A program made the position numbers and the translations under genes. From Caldifarciminota bacterium (lineage in GTDB: Bacteria > Hydrothermota > Tepidihabitantia > SM23-42): a stretch of 37,578 nucleotides of DNA. The notes under the pieces were generated by a model. It did not search any database, had not been told where the DNA came from, and saw nothing but the letters and a program-made list of their open reading frames with translations. The first letter of the stretch is position 1, and each line of letters opens with the position of its first letter. Where the stretch lies: the NCBI GenBank assembly GCA_016936155.1, contig JAFGPO010000161.1:1-37578 (forward strand), written 5' to 3'. Positions 1 to 7,896 of this stretch are shown here, in pieces.

Positions 1-1742
1 AAGCGGTTCGGGAACCGATCGATGAAACGATCCGCATTAAGATAGGATGCGACTCTCTCTACCTCTTCATCGCTCATATTTCTGTTCAAACGGATATTCG
101 ACCGTATGTCCCCGGCAAAAAGAAAAACATCCTGCGGGACAACACCTATGTGAGTGCGCAAAGAAGCGAGGTCGATATCCCTGATATTCACTCCATCGAT
201 AACAATGGAACCCTTCTGAATATCATAGAGCCTCGATATCAGGCTGATGATACTCGTTTTTCCTGAACCGGTAGGACCGACAAAGGCCACATGTTCACCC
301 GCTGCGACGTTGAAGGAGATATCCTTCAACACCCATTCCTGATCATACTTGAACCAAACATTGCAAAACGCTATCTCGCCGCGTACATTTTCCAGCATGT
401 TGCCGGCTTTCTGTGATTGTACTGCAACCGGTTCATCAAGGAGTATGAAAATACGCTCGCTCGACGCCATCGCAGACTGTAAGAGCGTATAACTCTCGGT
501 CAGTTCGCGGATCGGGCGGAAGAACATCTCAACGTACGTAATAAAGGCAACGAGCACTCCAAAGGATACTTTCCCCGTGATCACGCTCGCACCCCCGTAA
601 TAAAGCACGATACCGATACCCACGGAACTGATGATCTCGACAAATGGCCGGAAAAAAGAAATAAGCACAACATGTTTCAGGTTCGCCTTCATGTAGTCCT
701 TATTCACCTTATCGAACTGCTCGATATTTGATCGCTCCCGGCTGAAGATCTTTATCACCCTGATGCCGGAAAGGTTTTCCTGCAGCCGTGCGTTCAATTT
801 CGCCAATTTTATACGCACGTCACGATAGATCGCACGGGCGCGCACCCGGAAATAAAAGGTGACGGCGAGTAATACCGGGATGACGATAAAACTGATGAGC
901 GCGAGGCGGACGTTGATCGTCAACATGATCACGATGATCCCGACCAGAAGAAGGATATCGCGCAGCAGGTTCGTGAACACCTGAGTGAAGGCCTCGTTGA
1001 TCGCCTCGACATCATTGGTCGCGCGCGTCACCAATCGTCCGACCGGATTTTTATCAAAAAATGCGAGGTGCAGTTCCTGGAGTTTCCGGAAGACCGTGCT
1101 GCGCAGCGCATGCATGAACAGCTGTCCGGCGTACTGAGAGAAATACAGCTGCACGTAGTTGGCGATCGCGCCGGTCACGAGCACGATCAGGAAGAGAATA
1201 ACGATCCGGATGATGCCGGCGAGATCATCCGCGCGAAATTCGAGGGTGTCGCGGGGTTCAAGCGATCCAAGATCTTTGTATTTAATAAGGAAGAGATCAC
1301 CGTGGCGTTCGATCCTGTCCGGGTACTTCAGAGCGAGGCTCGCAACCACCGTGTCACCGGGATGCGCGAGACGGTAGTAGTACCGTTCGCCTTTAACGTT
1401 TTCGTCCTGTTCCCACTGTTTAAGAACCTGCCCATCGACCTTTTCAAGATCGGATTGGGGAGCAAAAGAAGTCGTGTCATCGAGCTGGTAAAACCCGTAG
1501 GTCGTATCGATATGCACTATTTTCTTGCCGTTCTTGATGATATAATCATCGATCGCGTGCTTCGTAATATACGGGTATACGATCTCGACACCAGCCGCAA
1601 TGATCAAAAAGACCGCAGCAAAACCAAGGTACTTGAAATATGGTTTCATGAAGACAAAGAGGCGTACGATCAGCTTGAGATCGAACACCTTACCGATGAT
1701 TTGTTCTTCAGACACATGATCGTGAGGTGCGTGTTCGTGCAT
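1..1742 (-). CDS. ABC exporter half-transporter, BmrD/YheH-like (3' end cut by window edge)
   Basis: This is an inner-membrane ABC half-transporter, probably a drug or lipid exporter that pairs with the adjacent gene. The frame is open from the ATG at 1742 to the window start and begins MHEHAPHDHVSEEQ; it is missing from the ORF track because the stop lies outside. Visible parts are TM1 (around residues 35-55), a roughly 90-residue hydrophilic stretch before TM2, the remaining membrane segments, then a nucleotide-binding domain with Walker A GPTGSGKTS and a Q-loop (VPQD). The window ends before the signature motif and Walker B, so the catalytic Glu cannot be seen. The start overlaps the upstream stop by one base (TGATG), so the two genes are translationally coupled. 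The hydrophilic insertion resembles the extracellular domain of BmrD in BmrCD-type exporters. Confidence 0.9.
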   Translation of the reverse strand, partial: MHEHAPHDHVSEEQIIGKVFDLKLIVRLFVFMKPYFKYLGFAAVFLIIAAGVEIVYPYITKHAIDDYIIKNGKKIVHIDTTYGFYQLDDTTSFAPQSDLEKVDGQVLKQWEQDENVKGERYYYRLAHPGDTVVASLALKYPDRIERHGDLFLIKYKDLGSLEPRDTLEFRADDLAGIIRIVILFLIVLVTGAIANYVQLYFSQYAGQLFMHALRSTVFRKLQELHLAFFDKNPVGRLVTRATNDVEAINEAFTQVFTNLLRDILLLVGIIVIMLTINVRLALISFIVIPVLLAVTFYFRVRARAIYRDVRIKLAKLNARLQENLSGIRVIKIFSRERSNIEQFDKVNKDYMKANLKHVVLISFFRPFVEIISSVGIGIVLYYGGASVITGKVSFGVLVAFITYVEMFFRPIRELTESYTLLQSAMASSERIFILLDEPVAVQSQKAGNMLENVRGEIAFCNVWFKYDQEWVLKDISFNVAAGEHVAFVGPTGSGKTSIISLISRLYDIQKGSIVIDGVNIRDIDLASLRTHIGVVPQDVFLFAGDIRSNIRLNRNMSDEEVERVASYLNADRFIDRFPNR

Positions 1743-3508
1743 CAGATGTCCCCTATTTTCATCTCAAGCTGCTGGATCGTGTGGATCTCATGGTAGATAC
1801 CATGCCTGTGCAGCAGTTCATCGTGCGTTCCCTGTTCCACAATCCTTCCTTTATCGAACACATAAATACGCGCGGCACCCTGGAGCACGAAAACGCGGTG
1901 TGAGATCACGATCGAAGTCCGCGAGGTCAATTCATGCTCGATCGCATCAAGGATCTTCAATTCGGTTTCCGCGTCCACCGATGAAACCGCATCATCAAGG
2001 ATCAGGATCGGTCGATCGAGCAAAAGGGCACGCGCTAGTGCGATGCGCTGCTTCTGACCACCGCTCAAGGTCACGCCCCGCTCTCCAATGCGGGTATCAA
2101 AACCTTTGGGGAATTCCATGATCTCCTCATAGACGTGGGCGATACGACTCACCCGCTCGACATCACCATCCCGCGCATCCGGTGCGCCAAATGTAATGTT
2201 CGCCCGGATCGTATCCGAGAACAAGAACGTATCCTGGGGAACATACGCGATATTCCCGCGCAGGCTTTGCAGTGAATACCCCTGGATGGACGTGCCGTCG
2301 ATGAGAATCTGCCCTTCCTGCGGCTGGTACAACCGAAGCAGGAGGTTTACAAGACTGGTCTTGCCCGACGCGATGCGACCGGTGATCCCGACGAACTCCC
2401 GGGCATGTATGGTCATCGTGACGTTATGCAATGCCGGTTCGTTCTTGTCCAGATACGTAAAAGAAACATCACGGTACTGTATATCATGATGGAGCGTTTC
2501 GAAATGCTGCTCCCCGCTTTTGATGCGGGAGTGTTGCTGGAAGATTCTGTTAAGCCGTCCCTGGGAAGCGGCTCCCCGCTGGAACAGATTGATGGCCCGC
2601 CCGATCGCTATCATCGGCCACACGAGGATCTGCAGATAGTACATGAACGCAACGAACGATCCAATGGATATGATCCCCTGTATCACGAAACGCCCCCCGA
2701 ATAAAAGAACGATCGCCTCACCAAGTGCGGCGAAGAGCATGATCATCGGGAAGAACAGGCTCCAGATACGGATCAAGCGGACATTCTTTGTCACATAGTC
2801 ATTGCTTAATGCATCGAATTTTTCAATCTCCCCCTTTTCCTGCACAAAAACTTTAACCACCCGCATACCTGAAAGATTCTCCCGGACGCGCTCGGTCATA
2901 ACTGCGAATGCTTCCTGTACTTTCTCAAAGAAATGATGAATGGTCCAGCCAAAACGGGTGGAAACGATTGCAATGACCGGAAAGGGAATGAGCGCGTAGA
3001 GAGTCAATCGCGGACTGATGCTAATCATCATGCCGATCGCTGCAACGCCGATGATCACAATGTCAATGAGGATGATGAAGCCGAATCCGAGGGCCATGCG
3101 CACTGCATTGATATCATTGACCGCGTGCGCCATGAGATCGCCGGTCTTCGCATTGTCAAAATAGCTGAAATCCAGGGTCAAGAGGTGTTCGTAGAAATCA
3201 GTGCGCAGTGCCCGTTCAATGCGTCGCGAGGATCCGATGATTAAATATCGCCAGAAAAAACGTCCCACCGCTATGCCGCAAGCAAGCGCTGCGATGATGA
3301 AAAAATAGCGACCGAGTCCTGATAATCCAATGATCCCCGAAGCCAAACCATCGATCGCTGCCCGTAATACGCGGGGAACCATCAATTGCAGGAGATCGAT
3401 CACGATAAGAGCTGCTACACCGGCCACGAAATGATACTTATACCGTATCAGGTATTTTCTTAACTGCAAGAGCGCACGCATTTGTAGAGTATATACAGAA
3501 TCCATCAT
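1742..3508 (-). CDS. ABC exporter half-transporter, BmrC/YheI-like, degenerate ATPase site
   Basis: A 588-residue half-transporter with six predicted membrane segments in about residues 20-310 and a C-terminal ATPase domain. Motifs are Walker A GRIASGKTS, Q-loop VPQD, signature LSGGQKQRIALARAL, Walker B ILILDD and H-loop SHR. The residue after the Walker B Asp is Asp (LILDDAVSSVD) where active ATPases have Glu. In heterodimeric exporters such as BmrCD or TM287/288 this marks the non-hydrolysing half. It is the promoter-proximal gene of the pair and overlaps the next gene by one base. A TATAAC element 9 bases before the ATG (3518-3523, minus strand) could be its -10 box, but the -35 is weak. 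The substrate cannot be predicted. Confidence 0.93.
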   Translation of the reverse strand: MMDSVYTLQMRALLQLRKYLIRYKYHFVAGVAALIVIDLLQLMVPRVLRAAIDGLASGIIGLSGLGRYFFIIAALACGIAVGRFFWRYLIIGSSRRIERALRTDFYEHLLTLDFSYFDNAKTGDLMAHAVNDINAVRMALGFGFIILIDIVIIGVAAIGMMISISPRLTLYALIPFPVIAIVSTRFGWTIHHFFEKVQEAFAVMTERVRENLSGMRVVKVFVQEKGEIEKFDALSNDYVTKNVRLIRIWSLFFPMIMLFAALGEAIVLLFGGRFVIQGIISIGSFVAFMYYLQILVWPMIAIGRAINLFQRGAASQGRLNRIFQQHSRIKSGEQHFETLHHDIQYRDVSFTYLDKNEPALHNVTMTIHAREFVGITGRIASGKTSLVNLLLRLYQPQEGQILIDGTSIQGYSLQSLRGNIAYVPQDTFLFSDTIRANITFGAPDARDGDVERVSRIAHVYEEIMEFPKGFDTRIGERGVTLSGGQKQRIALARALLLDRPILILDDAVSSVDAETELKILDAIEHELTSRTSIVISHRVFVLQGAARIYVFDKGRIVEQGTHDELLHRHGIYHEIHTIQQLEMKIGDI

Positions 3509-3628
3509 TTGTCATTAGTTATACAAGAAGAAGGCATAGAAGATTGAAGGTGGTTTGGGGTGTGGATGCTGGAACAGTATTTACCAGGGACTAAGAACAA
3601 TGAACTGGATACCGTAGTAAGCTCCCCC

Positions 3629-3656
3629 TTGACAAACCGGATTTTTTTAATATAAT
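3629..3656 (+). promoter_or_regulatory. Promoter of fur-feoAB
   Basis: TTGACA (3629-3634), a 16-base spacer and TATAAT (3651-3656). Both hexamers are perfect sigma-70-type consensus. The Fur-box-like palindrome starts three bases downstream, so a repressor bound there would cover the transcription start. Confidence 0.8.
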
Positions 3657-3658
3657 AA

Positions 3659-3679
3659 TGAAAATGAAAATCAAAATCA
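3659..3679 (+). promoter_or_regulatory. Fur box
   Basis: The 21 bases have the form TGA-aaa-TGA-aaa-TCA-aaa-TCA. This is exactly the TGAnnnTGAnnnTCAnnnTCA skeleton of the classical Fur box (TGATAATGATAATCATTATCA), with all twelve skeleton bases matching. It lies between the -10 box and the start of a fur homologue followed by feoAB, so iron-dependent autorepression is the natural reading. Confidence 0.75.
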
Positions 3680-3701
3680 ACTTCAGTCAGGAGCGCACAG
3701 T

Positions 3702-4193
3702 TTGAAGACCAAATGGTCGCAACATCTGGCAGTACGGCCCGAACAAAAGGCCTATATTCAGACACTTTTTTCCTACATGAATGCACGGGGCTTGAAATTT
3801 TCAAAACAGCGCGCCGCCGTGATCGAATATTTCGTTAAGGCGGATCGCCACTTTACCGTCGAACAACTATACCTGGAATTGAAGAAAAAATACCACCTCG
3901 GGTATTCAACCGTGTACCGTACCCTCAAGCTCCTGGTCGACAGCGGCGTTGCCACGGTGCATCATTTCGGCGTAGAGAATACACGGTTCGAACTTATCCA
4001 TCAGGAGGGACACCACGATCATTTTGTCTGCCGCCAATGCGGGAAAATCATTGAATTTCACCACGACGGGATCGAGCGCCTGCAGCAGAAAGTTGCAAAA
4101 ACCCGGGGCTTTATTGTGGACGATCATGAACTCCAGCTCTTCGGCCTTTGTAAAACGTGTCGGTCTGCACAAAAGAAAAAAGGCAGTCATTGA
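3702..4193 (+). CDS. fur: Ferric uptake regulator (Fur family)
   Basis: A metal-dependent DNA-binding repressor of 163 residues. The N-terminal winged helix (about residues 25-95) includes the recognition-helix region YSTVYRTLKLL. The C-terminal dimerisation and metal domain carries HHDHFVCRQCGKIIEF, and CKTC near the end would complete a structural Zn site. The positions that separate Fur from PerR carry Glu (RFEL, IIEF), supporting iron sensing. The start is TTG at 3702, preceded by AGGAG with eight bases between; the next in-frame ATG at 3779 would remove part of the first helix. It is first in a tight operon with feoA (one-base overlap) and feoB, behind its own Fur box. Confidence 0.92.
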   Translation: MKTKWSQHLAVRPEQKAYIQTLFSYMNARGLKFSKQRAAVIEYFVKADRHFTVEQLYLELKKKYHLGYSTVYRTLKLLVDSGVATVHHFGVENTRFELIHQEGHHDHFVCRQCGKIIEFHHDGIERLQQKVAKTRGFIVDDHELQLFGLCKTCRSAQKKKGSH

Positions 4194-4450
4194 TGGACAC
4201 CATCGATGTCACGCAAATGCGCGCTCAACAAAAAGGGACGATCATTGAAATTCAGGGAGGTCAGGGACTCATCCGCCGTTTGGAAGCGATGGGGGTCAGA
4301 CCGGGCGTGCAGATCACGAAAATGAGCGGCCAGCTGATGCAGGGTCCTGTCGTAATAAAGATCGGGAGTACGCAAGTCGCCCTTGGTTTTGGCATGGCAC
4401 GTAAGATCCGCGTTGTCCCCTTCCCTGCCAACACCTTGTCCGGTTTCTGA
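4193..4450 (+). CDS. feoA: FeoA, ferrous iron transport accessory protein
   Basis: A small SH3-like cytoplasmic protein of 85 residues that assists FeoB. The typical FeoA core is visible: GLIRRLEAMGVRPGVQI, then GPVVIKIGSTQVALGFGMARKIRV. The ORF track starts it at 4157 inside fur. The ATG at 4193 (MDTIDVTQ) is preferred because it overlaps the fur stop as TGATG, a usual coupling arrangement, and gives a normal family length. It lies four bases before feoB. Confidence 0.9.
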   Translation: MDTIDVTQMRAQQKGTIIEIQGGQGLIRRLEAMGVRPGVQITKMSGQLMQGPVVIKIGSTQVALGFGMARKIRVVPFPANTLSGF

Positions 4451-4454
4451 TATC

Positions 4455-6212
4455 ATGAAACGACACCACGCACGCGCTATCGCGCAATGCACCCAGCAGA
4501 TACTGCTCATGGGCAACCCGAATGTCGGGAAGAGCGTTATTTTTACACGTTTGACCGGTGTCGGGGTGGTCGCATCGAACTACCCGGGCACGACCGTAGA
4601 ATTCACTGTCGGGATCATGGGATTTGGAGAACACAAAAAGAAGGTCGTTGACGTTCCAGGTACCTATACTCTGGATCCTACCTCGCCAGCGGAAAAGGTT
4701 GCGGTCGATCTCCTTGACAATGCGATCACCAACAAGAACGCGATCGTTATCAATGTCATAGATGCAACGAATTTGGAGCGAAACCTCAACCTTACCCTCC
4801 AATTATTGAAAAAGGATATCCCGGTGATCATCGCACTCAATCTATGGGACGAGACAAAACATACAGGTATCAGTATCGATAGACAGCGACTAGAGGCTCT
4901 GCTCGGGGTCCAGGTGATTCCCACGGTAGCCGTAACCGGCCAGGGGATAAAAACTTTGGTTGAAACGATCGGACACGCCAAAAAAGGGACCATCATGTTC
5001 GACGAAAACGAACGCTGGCACGAGATCGGAAAGATCATCGAGCAGGTCCAGGTGATTGAACACCGGCACCACACCGTGCTCGAGAGACTGGGTGATCTCA
5101 CCATCCACCCGGTTACCGGCATCCCAATCGCGATCGTGACACTTCTGATCATGTTCACAATTATACGGTTCATCGGGGAAAATATCATTCATTACGTCTC
5201 TGATCCGTTGTTCGAAGGTCTGTGGGCGCCCCTGATGATGAAACTATCGAGTCAGCTCGCAAACGCCCCGTTTATACACCACGTGCTTATCGGCCAGTTG
5301 ATCGATGGTCAGATCGATTTTGGACAATCATTCGGCATCCTGACGACCGGTCTCTATGTACCGCTTGGAGCAGTACTCCCCTATATTTTTGCATTCTACC
5401 TTGTCCTGAGTTTCATGGAAGATTCCGGGTATCTCCCCCGTCTTGCCGTACTTCTTGACAAGACGATGCATATCATCGGACTCCATGGCATGGCCATAGT
5501 ACCCATGTTCCTCGCGTGCGGGTGTAATGTCCCGGGTATCCTGGCAACGCGCATCCTCGAGACCAAACGGGAACGATTTATCGCGGCAACGCTCATGTCG
5601 ATATCCATACCATGCATGGCACAAACGGCGATGATATTCGGACTCCTCGGAAAATACGGTCCGCGCGGCCTTTTTCCGGTTTTTATCACGCTCTTTTTCG
5701 TGTGGATCATTGTCGGGAATATCATGCGGTTGCTTGTTAAGGGTGAAAGTCCTGAGATCTTTACGGAGATACCGCAGTATCGTATCCCCCACATGAAGAC
5801 GCTTTTGAAAAAAGTATGGATGCGCATTCATTGGTTCCTGCGCGAAGCCCTGCCCTTTGTTCTAGCGGGTGTCCTCGTTGTTAATTTGTTCTACACATTC
5901 GGTATTATCTCCTTTCTTGGCCGCCTCACCGGTCCGGTGATCCGAGCTCTCCTGGGTTTGCCTCTTGATGCGGTTGGAATTCTCCTGGTCGGTTTTCTGC
6001 GCAAGGATCTTGCAGTTGGCATGCTTGCTCCTCTGGGATTATCAATGAAGCAATTGATCATTGCGAGCGTCGTTCTTACCATGTATTTCCCGTGCGTCGC
6101 AACGTTCACGGTAATCCTTAAAGAACTTGGTATAGCAAATTTGCTCAAAGCCGCCTTGATTATGATCATATCCGCATTTCTGGTCGGTACATTACTTAAT
6201 ATGATACTTTAA
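4455..6212 (+). CDS. feoB: FeoB, ferrous iron transporter with G domain
   Basis: An inner-membrane Fe2+ importer of 585 residues. The N-terminal GTPase domain shows G1 GNPNVGKS (residues 20-27), G2 GTTVEF, G3 DVPG and G4 NLWD. A membrane region follows with two Gate (nucleoside-recognition-like) domains holding the conserved Cys motifs IPCMAQ and YFPCVATF. It is shorter than E. coli FeoB (about 770 residues), mainly in the linker and C-terminal regions. The ORF track starts at 4383 inside feoA. The ATG at 4455 (MKRHHARA) is chosen because it follows the feoA stop by four bases and places G1 at the normal distance from the N terminus. Confidence 0.95.
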   Translation: MKRHHARAIAQCTQQILLMGNPNVGKSVIFTRLTGVGVVASNYPGTTVEFTVGIMGFGEHKKKVVDVPGTYTLDPTSPAEKVAVDLLDNAITNKNAIVINVIDATNLERNLNLTLQLLKKDIPVIIALNLWDETKHTGISIDRQRLEALLGVQVIPTVAVTGQGIKTLVETIGHAKKGTIMFDENERWHEIGKIIEQVQVIEHRHHTVLERLGDLTIHPVTGIPIAIVTLLIMFTIIRFIGENIIHYVSDPLFEGLWAPLMMKLSSQLANAPFIHHVLIGQLIDGQIDFGQSFGILTTGLYVPLGAVLPYIFAFYLVLSFMEDSGYLPRLAVLLDKTMHIIGLHGMAIVPMFLACGCNVPGILATRILETKRERFIAATLMSISIPCMAQTAMIFGLLGKYGPRGLFPVFITLFFVWIIVGNIMRLLVKGESPEIFTEIPQYRIPHMKTLLKKVWMRIHWFLREALPFVLAGVLVVNLFYTFGIISFLGRLTGPVIRALLGLPLDAVGILLVGFLRKDLAVGMLAPLGLSMKQLIIASVVLTMYFPCVATFTVILKELGIANLLKAALIMIISAFLVGTLLNMIL

Positions 6213-6354
6213 CTAATTCCTCTAATCCCCAAGAATACATTCTTTGTAATTTATGCTATTTTCATCTATGTGAATCTTTTGTACCATTATGTAACCACCT
6301 CTATTGACGCGACGCGTCCTCCACCCCGACGCTGTTCCGCGGTTGCTTTACCCC

Positions 6355-6383
6355 TTGACAAAACACTTTTTTTCTATTATAAT
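6355..6383 (+). promoter_or_regulatory. Promoter of perR-like gene
   Basis: TTGACA (6355-6360), a 17-base spacer and TATAAT (6378-6383), all consensus. The first possible ATG (6393) lies only nine bases after the -10 box and there is no ribosome binding site between, so the transcript may be leaderless or nearly so. The 140 bases between feoB and this promoter hold nothing recognisable. Confidence 0.8.
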
Positions 6384-6385
6384 AG
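6374..6385. promoter_or_regulatory. Palindrome over the -10 box, possible PerR operator
   Basis: CTATTATAATAG is a perfect 12-base palindrome overlapping the -10 box of the perR-like gene. It contains TTATAAT, the left half of the Bacillus PerR box (TTATAATnATTATAA), but the canonical right half is not present. It may be an autoregulatory operator; part of its symmetry follows simply from TATAAT being A/T-rich. Confidence 0.4.
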
Positions 6386-6392
6386 TGACACA

Positions 6393-6842
6393 ATGAAAAT
6401 GATTACAAATATGGAAAAATTAAAAACGTTACTCGAGTCCCGGGGGTTGAAACCAACGTTCCAGCGCCTTACGGTCCTTGAATACCTGGAGAAACACGAG
6501 TGCCATCACCCGACCGCAGAAATGATCTACGAAGCCTTGATCGCCAGGATACCGACTATCTCGATCACGACCGTATATAACACGCTGAGCGCATTTCTGG
6601 AAAAAGGGATTATCTCTGCTGAAACCATCACTGGGACAGAGGTCCGCTACGATTTTGCCCCGGTCCCGCATCACCATTTCCTGTGCACCAAATGCGGGAA
6701 GATCTATGATGTGAAAATCAAGTGCCCACTCGGGAATGATATGAAAAATACGATTGACGGACACCATATACATGAGATCCACGGCTATTTCAAAGGTATT
6801 TGCCGTGAGTGTAGCAACAAGAAAAGCGGTAAACAGAAATAA
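6393..6842 (+). CDS. perR: Peroxide-responsive repressor, PerR-like (Fur family)
   Basis: A Fur-family repressor of 149 residues. It carries the residues that define PerR: a His in CHHPTAEMIY (equivalent of H37), Asp in VRYDF (D85), the HHHFLC cluster (H91, H93) and Asp in CGKIYDV (D104). Two Cys pairs (CTKC, CREC) would hold the structural Zn. Metal-catalysed oxidation of the His ligands by H2O2 is the known PerR mechanism. The ORF track starts at 6270, upstream of the promoter, which cannot be right. ATG codons at 6393, 6399 and 6411 are all possible and none has a Shine-Dalgarno sequence. It heads a run of rubrerythrin, flavodiiron and superoxide reductase genes, the classical PerR target set. 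Confidence 0.85.
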   Translation: MKMITNMEKLKTLLESRGLKPTFQRLTVLEYLEKHECHHPTAEMIYEALIARIPTISITTVYNTLSAFLEKGIISAETITGTEVRYDFAPVPHHHFLCTKCGKIYDVKIKCPLGNDMKNTIDGHHIHEIHGYFKGICRECSNKKSGKQK

Positions 6843-6893
6843 GCACAGTCATGTCTTACTGACAGGGCCGTATCGAGGATTAAGGAGGAATGC

Positions 6894-7118
6894 ATGAAGG
6901 ATAAAGTGATCGAAGTACTCAATGAAGTAAGACCTGGTCTACAGGCGGATGGCGGTGATGTAGAATTGATCGAAGTCACCGACGACGGGATCGTGCGCGT
7001 TAAACTGACCGGCGCGTGTGCTGGTTGTCCATTGAGCACGCTCACGTTACGCATGGCGATCGAGAAGAAGCTCAAAGAACGCATCCCCGAAGTCAAAGAG
7101 GTGGAACAGGTATTTTAA
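6894..7118 (+). CDS. NifU-like C-terminal domain Fe-S protein
   Basis: A 74-residue stand-alone NifU C-terminal (Nfu) domain. It starts with [24 protein letters not shown] and has the CAGCP motif whose two Cys bridge a [4Fe-4S] cluster between subunits in this family. It probably carries or delivers Fe-S clusters. A strong AAGGAGG site precedes the ATG. It sits 51 bases after perR and 22 bases before rubrerythrin with no visible promoter, so it is probably cotranscribed with them. IscU-type scaffolds are encoded separately at 13173 and 25551. Confidence 0.92.
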   Translation: MKDKVIEVLNEVRPGLQADGGDVELIEVTDDGIVRVKLTGACAGCPLSTLTLRMAIEKKLKERIPEVKEVEQVF

Positions 7119-7140
7119 TCTTCATGAAAAGGAGACAATG

Positions 7141-7716
7141 ATGAAAAGTATCAAAGGAACAAGAACGGAAAAGAATCTTTTAACCGCCTTTGCCGGAGAA
7201 TCGCAGGCACGAAACCGATACACGTACTTTGCAAGCCAGGCGAAAAAGGAAGGATTCGAACAGATTTCAGGGATCTTCACGGAAACCGCGGACAATGAAA
7301 AGGAGCATGCAAAACGGTTCTTCAAATTCCTCGAGGGAGGGGAAGCGCAGGTGAACGCTCCGTTCCCCGCCGGGACCATTGGATCGACTTTAGAAAATCT
7401 CAATGAAGCAGCTGCCGGTGAGAATTACGAACACACGACCATGTACCCTGATTTTGCAAAAGTAGCGAATGAAGAAGGTTTTTCGGAAATCGCAGCGGTC
7501 TTCATGAACGTTGCAGTCGCTGAAAAACAACATGAAAAACGGTATAAAGTATTGGCTGAGAATATCGAAAAAAAGCGCGTGTTCAAACGTTCGCAACCGG
7601 TCAAATGGCGCTGCCGCAACTGCGGATTTATTCATGAAGGCACAGAGCCGCCTGACAAATGTCCAGCATGTGCTCATCCAAAAGCATATTTTGAACTCCT
7701 CGGTGAGAATTGGTGA
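7141..7716 (+). CDS. rbr: Rubrerythrin
   Basis: A classical rubrerythrin of 191 residues that reduces H2O2 to water with electrons from rubredoxin. The ferritin-like domain (about 1-145) has the [15 protein letters not shown] start and ExxH iron ligands ([15 protein letters not shown]). The C-terminal rubredoxin-like domain has CRNCG and [14 protein letters not shown]. The ORF track begins at 7138 with two Met; the second ATG (7141) is six bases from AAGGAG and matches the usual MKS(I/L)KGT N terminus. It precedes rubredoxin by 15 bases. Confidence 0.97.
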   Translation: MKSIKGTRTEKNLLTAFAGESQARNRYTYFASQAKKEGFEQISGIFTETADNEKEHAKRFFKFLEGGEAQVNAPFPAGTIGSTLENLNEAAAGENYEHTTMYPDFAKVANEEGFSEIAAVFMNVAVAEKQHEKRYKVLAENIEKKRVFKRSQPVKWRCRNCGFIHEGTEPPDKCPACAHPKAYFELLGENW

Positions 7717-7731
7717 GGAAAAGGAGTATTT

Positions 7732-7893
7732 ATGGCAACCTATATCTGCACGGTCTGCGGATACATTTATGATCCAGCCCACGGTGATCCGGAAAGCGGT
7801 ATTACCGCAGGGACACCATTTGAACAGATACCTGATGACTGGGTCTGTCCGGTCTGTGGTGCCGGAAAAGACCAGTTCGAAAAGGAGGAATGA
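7732..7893 (+). CDS. Rubredoxin
   Basis: A 53-residue rubredoxin, too short for the ORF track: [20 protein letters not shown] and so on to [15 protein letters not shown]. The four Fe ligands are in CTVCG and CPVCG, and the aromatic core residues and the DDWVCP motif are present. A good AAAGGAG site precedes the ATG. It is the one-electron donor expected for the neighbouring rubrerythrin, flavodiiron protein and desulfoferrodoxin, and it ends three bases before the flavodiiron gene. Confidence 0.97.
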   Translation: MATYICTVCGYIYDPAHGDPESGITAGTPFEQIPDDWVCPVCGAGKDQFEKEE

Positions 7894-7896
7894 TCG

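Noticed and set aside
1068-1796. 242-codon plus-strand ORF
   Set aside because: It runs antisense to the BmrD-like ABC gene, whose frame shows clear ABC motifs; no family features in the ORF itself.
4314-4802. 162-codon minus-strand ORF
   Set aside because: Antisense to feoA and feoB; no plausible product.
6270-6392. Upstream extension of the perR-like ORF in the track
   Set aside because: It would include the -35 and -10 boxes of a consensus promoter and adds residues unlike Fur-family N termini.
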